A stretch of 9,819 nt of DNA. Origin: an uncultured Bacteroidales bacterium. Lineage in GTDB: Bacteria; Bacteroidota; Bacteroidia; Bacteroidales; UBA932. The notes below the pieces were generated by a model. It was not told the DNA's origin. It saw nothing but the letters and a program-made list of their open reading frames with translations, and did not search any database. The stretch covers positions 1 through 9,819 of the forward strand of contig CABTXO010000035.1 of the NCBI GenBank assembly GCA_902488725.1, read 5' to 3'. Position 1 is the stretch's first letter, and every line of letters starts with the position of its first letter. Positions 1-6,869 of the stretch are shown here, piece by piece. A program made the translations under genes and the position numbers.

Positions 1-517
1 TGTCCGCGGAAGCGGCAGCCTTCTCGTAGCAGGCGAGTGCATCCTTGTATTTTTCCAGCCCGACATAGGCATCGCCGCTGCAGGCGGTCGCACGGGCGGC
101 GAGGATCGCATCCTTGCCCGTGTACTTCTTCAGGTAGTTCAAGGCGTTCTCGTAGTTGCCCAGCTGAAGTTCGCAGACTCCTGCGTAGAAATACACGTCC
201 TTGCCGGCCTTCTTGCCGAAGTCCTGGATGATCTGGGTGAATCCCAGCACGTTCCCGTCCCCTTCGAGGGCGAGTTTGTACTCTTTCGCGCGGAAATTCG
301 CCTCGGCCGGGTACAGCTGGTCGATCGCTTCCGTACGCTTCGGCTGATAATAGAACTTGTACCAGGCGACGATGGCCAGTCCGATCACCAGCAGCGCTAT
401 CAGGATGCCGTAGATCGTCTTCTTGTTCTCGTCCAGGAACTGGTTGGTCCTGGACACGGTCTCTTCGACGCGTTCCTGCCGCAACTGCTCCCGCTCTTTC
501 TCGTTTTCCTTTGCCAT
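1..517 (-). CDS. Membrane-anchored TPR protein (C-terminus cut by window edge)
   Basis: Reading the minus strand from the ATG at 517-515 gives 172 open codons with no stop before the window edge, so the C-terminus is missing. Residues 1-33 are very charged (MAKENEKEREQLRQERVEET), residues about 35-56 form one hydrophobic segment (IYGILIALLVIGLAIVAWYKF), and the rest is helical with tetratricopeptide-like repeats around 105-131 (YFYAGVCELQLGNYENALNYL) and 140-168 (ARATACSGDAYVGLEKYKDA). The layout, a cytoplasmic tail, one membrane helix and an external TPR domain, resembles YfgM-type proteins, which act as scaffolds near the Sec translocon; that role is only an inference here. The ATG is preceded by an A/T-rich stretch without a Shine-Dalgarno sequence. 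It diverges from recF. I am confident of the gene and its architecture, but not of a specific function. Confidence 0.85.
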   Translation of the reverse strand, partial: MAKENEKEREQLRQERVEETVSRTNQFLDENKKTIYGILIALLVIGLAIVAWYKFYYQPKRTEAIDQLYPAEANFRAKEYKLALEGDGNVLGFTQIIQDFGKKAGKDVYFYAGVCELQLGNYENALNYLKKYTGKDAILAARATACSGDAYVGLEKYKDALACYEKAAASAD

Positions 518-555
518 TTTTATGAATTTTAATTATTTCCGGACTGAATGGACCG

Positions 556-587
556 CAAAATTAGGAAATTTTGTTGAATCCCGCAAT
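556..587 (-). promoter_or_regulatory. Predicted promoter of the TPR gene
   Basis: On the minus strand, 563-556 reads TAATTTTG, a full match to the Bacteroidota -7 element TAnnTTTG. Twenty bases upstream, 587-584 reads ATTG, three of four matches to the -33 TTTG. Transcription would start near 550, giving a leader of about 33 bases. The -33 element touches that of the divergent recF promoter. Confidence 0.55.
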
Positions 588-616
588 TTCCCTTCCCCAT
601 ATTTTGGCTATATTTG
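587..616 (+). promoter_or_regulatory. Predicted recF promoter, probably leaderless
   Basis: TATATTTG at 609-616 matches the Bacteroidota -7 element TAnnTTTG. A weak -33 candidate (TTTC, 587-590) lies 18 bases upstream. Only 7 bases separate the -7 element from the recF ATG at 624, so the predicted transcript would begin at or within a few bases of the start codon. The same extended sequence TATATTTGCA occurs before ffh. Confidence 0.5.
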
Positions 617-623
617 CAAAACC

Positions 624-1721
624 ATGCCTGCATTGAAAAAAATAGTCGTCCAGGATTTCCGGAACATCGCTTTCCAGGAACTGGCCTTTTCCCCGAACAT
701 CAACTGCATCTCGGGGAACAACGGCGCGGGCAAGACCAATCTCATGGACGCGGTCTGGTATCTGTCCATGACGAAAAGTGCCTTCACCTCTTCCGACCGT
801 TTCAATTTCCGGCACGGGACGGACACATTCGCCCTTTCGGGCACCTACGGCATGCCTTCCGGCCCCGACGTACGCTTTTCGGTGCAGGTGAATGCCGCCG
901 GCGAGAAGCGGGTCCGGCGGGACGACAAGGCCTATTCCAGGATTTCCGAACACATCGGCGTCCTGCCGATCGTGATGGTTTCCCCGGCCGACATCTCGCT
1001 CGTGAGCGATTCCGGCGAGGAGCGGCGCCGCTTCGTGAACGCCGTGCTCTCGCAGATGGACCGGGAATATCTTGCCGCTGTCCAGCAGTACAACCGCCTG
1101 CTTTTCCAGCGCAACCGGATGTTGAAGGACGGCCGGGTGGACCTGGACCTGCTGTCCGTCTTCGATGCGCGGATGGGGGAGCATGCCGCACGGATCCATG
1201 CGGCACGGGCGCGTTTCGTGGAGGACCTGGTGCCGGTCGTCGCGGAGGGTTACCGGACCCTGTCCGGCGGGCAGGAGGAGGTGCGCATTGCGTATTCCTC
1301 GGATCTCGCCGGGGGGGCGCTGGCCGACTTGCTTGCGGCGAACCGGGAAAAGGATCTCTGCTGCAAGTTCACTACGGCCGGCATCCAGCGGGACGATTTC
1401 CTGTTCACGATGAACGGCTATCCCATCCGGCGCTGCGGTTCCCAGGGACAGCAGAAATCTTTCCTCGTGTCGCTGAAGTTCGCGCAGTACGAGCTGATGA
1501 AGCGGGAATATGGCTTCCCCCCGATGCTGCTGCTGGACGATGTCTTCGACAAACTCGACATGGGCCGGATTTCGAACCTGCTCGGCATGGTGGCGGGCAA
1601 CGACTTCGGCCAGATCTTCATCACCGACAGCAACAAGGTCCGCATGGCGGGCATCGTGGACGGGATCACGGAGGACCGCGCCTATTTCGAGACCGCCGCC
1701 GGGGCGTTCAAACGGATCTGA
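624..1721 (+). CDS. recF: RecF, DNA gap-repair ATPase
   Basis: RecF is an SMC/ABC-type ATPase that, with RecO and RecR, helps load RecA onto single-stranded gaps at stalled forks. The protein is 365 residues, close to the usual 355-375. The Walker A motif GNNGAGKTN is at 31-39, the RecF-type signature GSQGQQKS at 272-279, Walker B MLLLDDVF at 301-308 and the D-loop LD at 311-312. The reading frame is open upstream to 423, but the ATG at 624 is chosen because MPALKKIVVQDFRNI aligns with the normal RecF N-terminus, and because a promoter element ends 7 bases before it; an earlier start would overlap the divergent TPR gene. A DUF721 gene begins one base after the stop, so the two are almost certainly co-transcribed. 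No key residue is missing. Confidence 0.96.
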   Translation: MPALKKIVVQDFRNIAFQELAFSPNINCISGNNGAGKTNLMDAVWYLSMTKSAFTSSDRFNFRHGTDTFALSGTYGMPSGPDVRFSVQVNAAGEKRVRRDDKAYSRISEHIGVLPIVMVSPADISLVSDSGEERRRFVNAVLSQMDREYLAAVQQYNRLLFQRNRMLKDGRVDLDLLSVFDARMGEHAARIHAARARFVEDLVPVVAEGYRTLSGGQEEVRIAYSSDLAGGALADLLAANREKDLCCKFTTAGIQRDDFLFTMNGYPIRRCGSQGQQKSFLVSLKFAQYELMKREYGFPPMLLLDDVFDKLDMGRISNLLGMVAGNDFGQIFITDSNKVRMAGIVDGITEDRAYFETAAGAFKRI

Positions 1722-1722
1722 G

Positions 1723-2067
1723 ATGGAGCGCTTCAAGAAGGTCAAGGGGGTTCCCCGGAAGGAGGCGCTCGGCATGGATCAGATCATCCCGATGTACGTC
1801 CGCGCCCTGAAACTCAGCGCCGGTCTGAACACCCGGCGCGTGTTCGCGGCATGGGATGCTGTTTCCGGAGCTTCCCGCTACACCCTGCGCCGTTTCTACC
1901 GTGACGGAAAGCTGTACGTGACCCTCTCCTCTTCCATGGTCCGCAGCCACCTGGAATTCCAGTGTCCCGCCCTGGTCGAGGCCATGAACGCCTTCCTTCT
2001 GCAGGACGAACTCTTCGACAAGGACTACGGCAAAGTCGGCCTGGTCCGGCAATTGATCCTGAAGTAG
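1723..2067 (+). CDS. DUF721 protein, DciA-like
   Basis: A 114-residue protein of the DUF721 family, whose best-known member, DciA, interacts with the replicative helicase DnaB and assists its loading in bacteria lacking DnaC/DnaI-type loaders. Visible family features are the central AAWDAVSGA segment with its conserved Trp (W44) and the following block GKLYVTLSSSMVRSHLEFQ (62-80), predicted as a beta strand then a helix. The start at 1723 lies one base after the recF stop (TGA-G-ATG), implying translational coupling; open frame further upstream is antisense or overlapping recF sequence and is ignored. The recF/DUF721 pairing ties the protein to replication or repair. Helicase loading in this organism is inferred from family and neighbourhood only, so no gene symbol is given. 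Confidence 0.88.
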   Translation: MERFKKVKGVPRKEALGMDQIIPMYVRALKLSAGLNTRRVFAAWDAVSGASRYTLRRFYRDGKLYVTLSSSMVRSHLEFQCPALVEAMNAFLLQDELFDKDYGKVGLVRQLILK

Positions 2068-2098
2068 GCACCGACGTCCAACCTTCGGGAAATATGTG

Positions 2099-2121
2099 TA
2101 ACTTTGGGGTCGGAAAACCGA
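2099..2121 (+). promoter_or_regulatory. Candidate pdxB promoter element with a small leader hairpin
   Basis: TAACTTTG at 2099-2106 matches TAnnTTTG, but no convincing -33 element stands 19-21 bases upstream. Just downstream, TCGG (2110-2113) and CCGA (2118-2121) could pair across an AAAA loop, ending 6 bases before the ATG. pdxB may thus have its own promoter as well as read-through from recF. Confidence 0.4.
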
Positions 2122-2127
2122 ATCATC

Positions 2128-3174
2128 ATGGGAAAAAGTTTCAAGATCGTCGCGGATGCGGCGATTCCGTTTCTGGAGGGCGTGTTCGAGCCTTGGGCGG
2201 AAGTTGTGTACAAAAGCGGAAAAGAAATTTCGCCGGAGGATGTCAAGGATGTGGATGCGTTGATCATCCGTACCCGTACGATCTGCAACGAGGCCCTGCT
2301 GAAGGATGCCGCGGTGCAGATCATCGCCACGGCGACGATCGGCACCGACCACATCGACCTCCCGTACTGCGACCGGCGCGGAATCACCGTGCGCAATGCG
2401 GCCGGCTGTAACGCCGGCGGGGTGATGAATTATGTTTTCTCCGCCCTGTACGGGGTCTGCTCGCGCAAGGCGATCCGGTTGGACGGCGACAAGCTGGGCA
2501 TCATCGGGGTCGGAAACGTGGGCAAGCGAGTCGACCGGATGGCCGGCTATCTGGGCTTCAAGGTGCTGAAGAACGACCCGCCCCGGATGGCGGAGGAAGG
2601 CCCCGACGGCTTCTGTCCGCTGGACTACCTGCTGGCCAACGCAAACATCGTCACCCTGCACGTCCCGTTGAATGAAACCACCCGGGGCATGGCCGACGAC
2701 GCCTTCTTCGATCAGCTCCGCCCCGGCACGATCTTCATCAACGCCTCCCGGGGGGAGGTGGTCGTGGACGCAGCCCTCAAGCGTGCCATTCCGAAACTGG
2801 GATCGGTCATCATCGACACTTGGAACCATGAGCCGGACATCGACCGGGAACTGATGGAAATGGTGGACATCGCCACGCCGCACATCGCCGGCTATTCCTA
2901 CCAGGGCAAGCAGAACGGCACCGCCGCCGCCGTCCGTGCGGTCGCGCGCTATTTCGGTGTCGCCGATTTGTATGATTTCTTCCCCCGCACCGAAGTCCTC
3001 GAACTGGAATCCATCAAGCTGGACCTGAAAGCGAAACCGCAGGGCGAAGTCACCTCCGTCCTGCAGTACAACTATCCGATCTTCACCGACGACTTCATGT
3101 TGCGGATGGCCCCCGAAAAGTTCGAGGAAATGCGCGCGCACTACCCGTACCGCCGGGAATTCTATGTCGGCTAG
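2128..3174 (+). CDS. pdxB: Erythronate-4-phosphate dehydrogenase
   Basis: PdxB oxidises 4-phospho-D-erythronate to 2-oxo-3-hydroxy-4-phosphobutanoate with NAD, the second step of the DXP-dependent route to pyridoxal phosphate. The 348-residue protein is a D-isomer-specific 2-hydroxyacid dehydrogenase: the Rossmann motif GVGNVG is at 127-132, the second-strand acidic residue in NDPPR at 149-153, and the catalytic triad is R208 (INASRGE), E235 (NHEPD) and H252 (PHIAGYS). The NDPPR motif and the tail after about 280 favour PdxB over other dehydrogenases of the family. It is somewhat shorter than E. coli PdxB (about 380), mainly in the C-terminal dimerisation region. A TTG start at 2104 is possible, but the ATG at 2128 (MGKSFKIVADAAIPF) fits the family. 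Its stop overlaps the stop of the convergent DUF2807 gene. Confidence 0.92.
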   Translation: MGKSFKIVADAAIPFLEGVFEPWAEVVYKSGKEISPEDVKDVDALIIRTRTICNEALLKDAAVQIIATATIGTDHIDLPYCDRRGITVRNAAGCNAGGVMNYVFSALYGVCSRKAIRLDGDKLGIIGVGNVGKRVDRMAGYLGFKVLKNDPPRMAEEGPDGFCPLDYLLANANIVTLHVPLNETTRGMADDAFFDQLRPGTIFINASRGEVVVDAALKRAIPKLGSVIIDTWNHEPDIDRELMEMVDIATPHIAGYSYQGKQNGTAAAVRAVARYFGVADLYDFFPRTEVLELESIKLDLKAKPQGEVTSVLQYNYPIFTDDFMLRMAPEKFEEMRAHYPYRREFYVG

Positions 3175-3926
3175 TGCTTGATGGAGCCGATGCCGGATTT
3201 GTCGATGTCGTAATTGTCCGCCTTCAGCTGCGTCGCGTTGATGCTGCCCACGCCGCCGACTTTCAGCACGGCCGTCCCGGTCTTTCCGGAGAGGACCGCA
3301 TTGCCGGCGCCCCGGATGGTCACGGTCACCTTTTCACTCTCGATCTCCTTCACGTCCACGCTTCCGGCGCCGTCCACCTGCAGGATCAGGTTGTCGGCGG
3401 CCATCTTCCGGGCATGCACGCTGCCGGCACCGTTGATTTCAACCTTGACATCTTCCGAGGCATCGACGCCTTCCAGGCGCAGGTCGCCCGCTCCGTTCAC
3501 CTCCAGGTTCAGGGCGCGGGTCATGAGGCCGTGGGTGATGGACACGTCCGCAGCGCCGCGGATGATCAGGCCCTCCAGGGACTTGGCATACACTTTCACC
3601 TGGATCTTCTTGATGTCGTAGCGGTGCTTTCCGTCCAGACCGATGTTCAGCACGGCATTTTTGGCGTCGAGTTGGACGAATTCCATGATGTTGTCGGACG
3701 TGGTGATCTCGACCCGGGGGGTGTCTTCCACCTGATAGATGTCGATGTCGTACATGCCGGAGGCATCGATCCGGGAGAACTGGCCGGGCTGGAAGGTCTT
3801 GGTGATCAGGTTCCGGCTGCCGCGGACGGTGGTCTTCCGGTGGTTCTGCCCGACGCTCAGCGTGCAGCTGAAGAGCAGGGCTGCCGCCGCAAAGAGGGCA
3901 AACAGTTTCGATACGTTTGTTTTCAT
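3171..3926 (-). CDS. DUF2807 (head-GIN) lipoprotein, distal copy
   Basis: A 251-residue exported lipoprotein. Residues 1-21 form a signal peptide with a lipobox (ALLFSC), lipidated at C21. The mature part is a DUF2807/head-GIN domain, expected to fold as a beta-solenoid: G-x-G/A-x turns recur about every 20 residues, at GAAD 124, GAGD 145, GAGS 166, GAGS 186, GAGN 206, GVGS 225 and GIGS 245. The residues after C21 (TLSVGQ) lack the acidic cluster used as a surface-export signal in Bacteroidota lipoproteins, so a periplasm-facing position is more likely. It is last in the five-gene operon, 11 bases after its paralogue, and ends on the same CTAG as pdxB. The molecular function of this family is unknown; ligand or adhesin roles would be speculation. 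Confidence 0.87.
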   Translation of the reverse strand: MKTNVSKLFALFAAAALLFSCTLSVGQNHRKTTVRGSRNLITKTFQPGQFSRIDASGMYDIDIYQVEDTPRVEITTSDNIMEFVQLDAKNAVLNIGLDGKHRYDIKKIQVKVYAKSLEGLIIRGAADVSITHGLMTRALNLEVNGAGDLRLEGVDASEDVKVEINGAGSVHARKMAADNLILQVDGAGSVDVKEIESEKVTVTIRGAGNAVLSGKTGTAVLKVGGVGSINATQLKADNYDIDKSGIGSIKH

Positions 3927-3937
3927 ATTGCTTGGAT

Positions 3938-4699
3938 TTAATCTTCGTCTGTGTCGATGGTCTCTCCGTTCAGGTTGTAGCGGAACGAGCCGGAACCGGA
4001 AACTTCCAGAACCTTGGCTTCCTTGGCATTCAGCCTGCCCGCGTCCAGGTCTCCGGAACCCTGCTTCGAAAACTGTGCCTTGCGCACGTTTCCGGCCAGA
4101 TAGGTGTCACCCGAACCATTTTTTTCAAGAACCAGCGTCCCGGCATCGACCGACGGAAGGGACAAGTCGCCGGAACCTTCTTTCACCATGGTGAGTTTCC
4201 CGCCGAGTTTCACGATTCCAAGGATGACGTCTCCCGATCCGACCGCGGAGATGTACAGGGAATCTCCGGTCACGCTGGAGATGTGCGCGTCTCCGCTGCC
4301 CCGCAGGAAGAGCGAGTCCGGGAGGGGACCGTACACGGTGACCTTGTGTTCCGCGGCCTGGAACCGGGACAGTTTCAGATCATAGCCGATCAGCAGGTCG
4401 GTCCCGTCCTGTTCGATCCGGACATGGTCGAGGACGACGTCCGAAGTGACGATGACGACCCGGACGGAATCTCCGTCCGTCTGGACATATTCCTTGTCCC
4501 AGTCGTTGAGGATGTGGATGTTCCGGCAGGAACCGAAACAGAAGGTTTGAGATTTCGGAGTCCCCGGGGTCGCGGCAATCTTTTCCTTCAGATCTTCGAT
4601 CACTTTTTCGGGAATCCGGACATAGCAGCCGGAAAGCAGGGTCGCGGCCAGCGCGAACGCGGCGGCGAGGGCGGAACATTGGCGTGTGCGCATATTCAT
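3938..4699 (-). CDS. DUF2807 (head-GIN) lipoprotein, proximal copy
   Basis: A 253-residue lipoprotein with a signal peptide ending in LLSGC (lipidated C25). Residues 50-60 hold a short Cys-containing segment (FCFGSCRN) absent from the distal copy, perhaps a disulfide. From residue 134 on, the turn motif GSGD recurs with 19-21 residue spacing (134, 154, 175, 195, 214, then GSGS 235), typical of the head-GIN/DUF2807 solenoid. It follows the GntR gene by 23 bases and precedes the second copy by 11, so both are tail genes of the transporter operon. The start may be the ATG at 4699 or the next one at 4693; both leave the signal peptide intact. Residues after C25 (YVRIPE) show no surface-export signature. 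The two copies differ in turn motif and length of the N-terminal part, so the duplication is not recent. The function of this family is unknown. Confidence 0.87.
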   Translation of the reverse strand: MNMRTRQCSALAAAFALAATLLSGCYVRIPEKVIEDLKEKIAATPGTPKSQTFCFGSCRNIHILNDWDKEYVQTDGDSVRVVIVTSDVVLDHVRIEQDGTDLLIGYDLKLSRFQAAEHKVTVYGPLPDSLFLRGSGDAHISSVTGDSLYISAVGSGDVILGIVKLGGKLTMVKEGSGDLSLPSVDAGTLVLEKNGSGDTYLAGNVRKAQFSKQGSGDLDAGRLNAKEAKVLEVSGSGSFRYNLNGETIDTDED

Positions 4700-4722
4700 G
4701 AGACGTAATTGGGTTCGGAATA

Positions 4723-5073
4723 TTATTGATTGTTTTTTGCCAGCAGGACGGCCGGGTCGATGCCCAGCAGCTCCATCTTGCGGCGGACGGCGGGCAGTTC
4801 GTTTTCGAAGAACTCCTTGCGCGCGGCTTCCAGCACCTTTTCCCGGGCATCCGGGCAGATGAAGTAGCCGATGCCGCGCTTGTTGTAGATGATGGCTTCC
4901 TGGGTCAGCTTTTCGTAGGTGCGCATCACCGTGTTGGGGTTCACGCCCACGTCTGCCCCGTATTCCCGGACGGAAGGGATCCGGTCTTCCGGCTGCAGCT
5001 CCCCGGACAGGATGCGCTCGCAGAGCGCGTCACCGATCTGGAGGTAGATGGCCTTGTTCGCGTTGAATTCCAT
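4723..5073 (-). CDS. GntR-family transcriptional repressor, YtrA subfamily
   Basis: A 116-residue regulator. The N-terminal winged helix (about 8-73) shows the GntR hallmarks RIPSVREYGADVGVNPNTV (31-49), TYEKL (52-56) and the wing RGIGYFI (66-72). Only about 40 residues follow, predicted as two helices for dimerisation, which marks the YtrA subfamily rather than the FadR or HutC types with a large ligand domain. Members usually repress ABC transporter operons that include them. Here the gene is third in its operon, 10 bases after the permease, instead of first as is common. Its likely target is the dyad at 6788-6809 over the operon start site. The effector is unknown; in this subfamily the signal is often cell-envelope or antibiotic stress. 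Confidence 0.92.
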   Translation of the reverse strand: MEFNANKAIYLQIGDALCERILSGELQPEDRIPSVREYGADVGVNPNTVMRTYEKLTQEAIIYNKRGIGYFICPDAREKVLEAARKEFFENELPAVRRKMELLGIDPAVLLAKNNQ

Positions 5074-5083
5074 GGTTGCGGGA

Positions 5084-5932
5084 TTAATGTTTGAGGGTCT
5101 TGAGCCGGAACCAGACGCCGACCGCGCAGGCGGCCAGGACGAGTCCGACCTTCAGGTCGATGAGGCCGTTCAGCCAGAAGTTGAGGCTGTCGGCGTGCCT
5201 GCCCTCCCATTCGGCAATCTTCTCTCCGGTGAAGCTGAAATCAACGTGCCCGATCAGGGTGCTTGCGAGCACGGTGAAAAGGGTGTTCAGGACGAAGAGG
5301 GCCACGATGGTGCCGACGATTTTCCATTTTCGGAACAAGAGACCCCCCAGGAGGAAGATGGCGGCATTTTCGGCGACAATCGCATAGACAATCCAGAATC
5401 CGTTCGCGACCAGCAGGGAGCCGTCATGCGGTCCTTTAAGCAGGAACCCGTCCGGACCGCCGAGTTTCATCGTCAGCAGGGAATCTCCGCAGGTCCGGTC
5501 GAACCAGCAGACCAGCTGGTCGCTGCCCAGGTAGAGCAGGAAGTACACGGCCGGCACGATGACGAGGCTGCAGAGCAGCATCGAGATGAATTTTTCTCCC
5601 CGGGAAGCCGGCAGCAGCAGCCAGGAAGCGCCCGCCTTCTTTTCCGTCAGGAATCCATAGGCGCGGGACGGGAAGATGATCGCGAAGAGGAGGGTGCTTC
5701 CGATGAATATGCCGATCCGCGCGCCGAGGGACGGACCGTCCATCCGGGCGTCCGAAAGCAGGCTCTTCAAGAAGTCGCCGCTGAACAGGCCGCCGAACAG
5801 CATGAAGAACACATAGGCGATGATCGGAACGAGCCCCAGCAGCAGCACCATGATGCCGATGTTGCCCCGGAGGGTCTTGAGGTCGTACCGGAAATAGTTC
5901 CAGAAACGGTTGAAAGAGAATGTGTTGCTCAT
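5084..5932 (-). CDS. ABC-2 type transporter, membrane subunit
   Basis: A 282-residue integral membrane protein with six likely transmembrane segments at about 25-49, 72-92, 115-136, 174-200, 204-229 and 259-276. The segment between helices 2 and 3 (LTEKKAGASWLLLPASRGEKFIS, 95-117) is the cytoplasmic motif seen in Bacteroidota ABC-2 permeases found beside YtrA-type regulators, where the permease usually pairs with one ATPase as a homodimer. It lies 2 bases after the ATPase stop and 10 before the GntR start, so it is co-transcribed with both. The substrate and direction cannot be read from the sequence; export or a membrane-homeostasis role is the family expectation. Confidence 0.88.
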   Translation of the reverse strand: MSNTFSFNRFWNYFRYDLKTLRGNIGIMVLLLGLVPIIAYVFFMLFGGLFSGDFLKSLLSDARMDGPSLGARIGIFIGSTLLFAIIFPSRAYGFLTEKKAGASWLLLPASRGEKFISMLLCSLVIVPAVYFLLYLGSDQLVCWFDRTCGDSLLTMKLGGPDGFLLKGPHDGSLLVANGFWIVYAIVAENAAIFLLGGLLFRKWKIVGTIVALFVLNTLFTVLASTLIGHVDFSFTGEKIAEWEGRHADSLNFWLNGLIDLKVGLVLAACAVGVWFRLKTLKH

Positions 5933-5934
5933 GA

Positions 5935-6774
5935 TTAGGCCTCCTGTGTTGCGTTGAACATGGCTTTGGTTTCGGCCTTGTGGGCATGCACCGCATTGAA
6001 CAGCGCTTCCACGTTGACCTTGCTTTCGGCACCGGTGGTGTTGGGATAGACCTGGATGAAGCCGCCCGGCACCTGCTCGCAGTAGAGCGCGTCCGGATGG
6101 AGGGAGGTCCCGTAATCGAAATAGAACCGCCGGGTGATGTCTTCCAGGGAGGCATTCAGCAGCACGTCCTGACGGTCCAGGATGATGATCGGGTCGATGA
6201 TGTTCTCCAGGTCGCGTACCTGGTGCGTGGAGATTACGATGGTGGCGTCCTCCGCCGTGTATTTCATGACGGCGCTCCGGAACTGGGCCTTCGAGGGGAT
6301 GTCCAGGCCGTTGGTGGGCTCGTCCATGAAAAGGTACTTGCAGCCGGTCGCCAGGGCCAGGGACACGTAGGTCTTCTTGAGCTGGCCGGCGGACATCTTC
6401 GTCATTTTCTGGAGCGGGTCCGTCTCGAATTCCCGCAGGATGGTCAGAAACTTCTCCTGGGAATAATTCGGCCAGAACTTCCCGGTTTCACGGGCCCATT
6501 CCCGGGCCCGCATCGGCACCGGGACGACCTCGTCGGGGAGGTAGTACTGCTTTTCGAGCAGGGAGGGGTGCCGGTCATAGGGGGCTTCACCGTCGGTGGC
6601 AATCCGACCCGCCTGCGGTTTTTTCAAGCCGCACAGAAGGGTGAGCAGGGTGGTCTTGCCGACCCCGTTCTCGCCCAGCAGCCCGTAGATCCTGCCGGCC
6701 TCCAGGTTGGTCGTGATGTTCTTCAGCACCGGGATGGAGCCGTAGCTGAAGGCAAGGTTGTCGATCTGAATCAT
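5935..6774 (-). CDS. ABC transporter ATP-binding protein
   Basis: A 279-residue nucleotide-binding subunit that would power the permease encoded next. Walker A GENGVGKTT is at 34-42, the signature is MSAGQLKK at 127-134 (canonical LSGGQ with G to A at its third position), Walker B YLFMDEP is at 147-153, the D-loop GLD at 156-158 and the switch histidine is H184 in ISTHQ. All catalytic elements are present. The C-terminal 75 residues, after the NBD core, are an extension (from about 205) with no motif that I recognise. As the first gene of the operon, its ATG at 6774 lies about 30 bases from the predicted transcription start and just downstream of the putative GntR operator. ATPase and permease together form a minimal ABC-2 transporter. 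Confidence 0.93.
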   Translation of the reverse strand: MIQIDNLAFSYGSIPVLKNITTNLEAGRIYGLLGENGVGKTTLLTLLCGLKKPQAGRIATDGEAPYDRHPSLLEKQYYLPDEVVPVPMRAREWARETGKFWPNYSQEKFLTILREFETDPLQKMTKMSAGQLKKTYVSLALATGCKYLFMDEPTNGLDIPSKAQFRSAVMKYTAEDATIVISTHQVRDLENIIDPIIILDRQDVLLNASLEDITRRFYFDYGTSLHPDALYCEQVPGGFIQVYPNTTGAESKVNVEALFNAVHAHKAETKAMFNATQEA

Positions 6775-6787
6775 GCTTCTTTGTTTA

Positions 6788-6809
6788 GTGTACTAGTCTA
6801 TTAATACAC
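6788..6809. promoter_or_regulatory. Putative GntR (YtrA-type) operator
   Basis: A 22-bp imperfect dyad: left arm GTGTACTA (6788-6795), right arm TAATACAC (6802-6809), with 8 of 11 base pairs symmetrical about 6798/6799. It covers the expected start of transcription of the ABC operon (about 6805), where a bound dimer would block RNA polymerase. Autorepression by the GntR protein of the same operon is the inferred role; this is how YtrA-type regulators normally act. Confidence 0.6.
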
Positions 6810-6811
6810 GG

Positions 6812-6842
6812 CAAAGATAGCGATGTTTTTCGAGATTCCAAA
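6812..6842 (-). promoter_or_regulatory. Promoter of the ABC/GntR/DUF2807 operon
   Basis: On the minus strand the -33 TTTG (6842-6839) is followed after 19 bases by TATCTTTG (6819-6812), matching the Bacteroidota consensus TTTG-N19-21-TAnnTTTG at every fixed position. Predicted transcription begins near 6805, leaving a leader of about 30 bases before the ATPase ATG. This is the best promoter match in the window. Confidence 0.75.
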
Positions 6843-6869
6843 TTTTTCTGCAAAAATCTTGCGGAATCT
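6833..6869 (-). repeat. Inverted repeat at the 3' end of the HTH gene
   Basis: AGATTCC (6833-6839) and GGAATCT (6863-6869) are perfect 7-bp arms. Inside them ATTTTT (6842-6847) and AAAAAT (6852-6857) pair around a CTGC loop. On the minus strand this could be a hairpin ending the HTH transcript, but no clean U-tract follows. It also overlaps the -33 element of the downstream promoter. Confidence 0.35.

Noticed and set aside
423..623. A longer recF with a 67-residue N-terminal extension.
   Set aside because: The extension overlaps the divergent TPR gene and its promoter and is not like any RecF; the ATG at 624 gives the family N-terminus.
561..1775. A 404-codon open frame on the minus strand opposite recF.
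   Set aside because: It mirrors the recF codons in a GC-rich genome, has low-complexity His/Arg/Gly/Val-rich composition and no recognisable domain, while recF on the other strand has every family motif.
1708..3141. A 477-codon open frame on the minus strand opposite the DUF721 gene and pdxB.
   Set aside because: It spans two well-supported genes on the opposite strand, has no recognisable domain and shows the same antisense composition.
3171..4699. DNA-level tandem repeats in the two DUF2807 genes.
   Set aside because: The periodicity is in the protein turns (about 20 residues); the bases between the turns have diverged, so these are not simple DNA repeats.
5048..5938. A 296-codon plus-strand frame opposite the permease.
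   Set aside because: Its product is a Glu/Gln/Asp-rich string without a domain, whereas the minus strand encodes a clear six-helix membrane protein.
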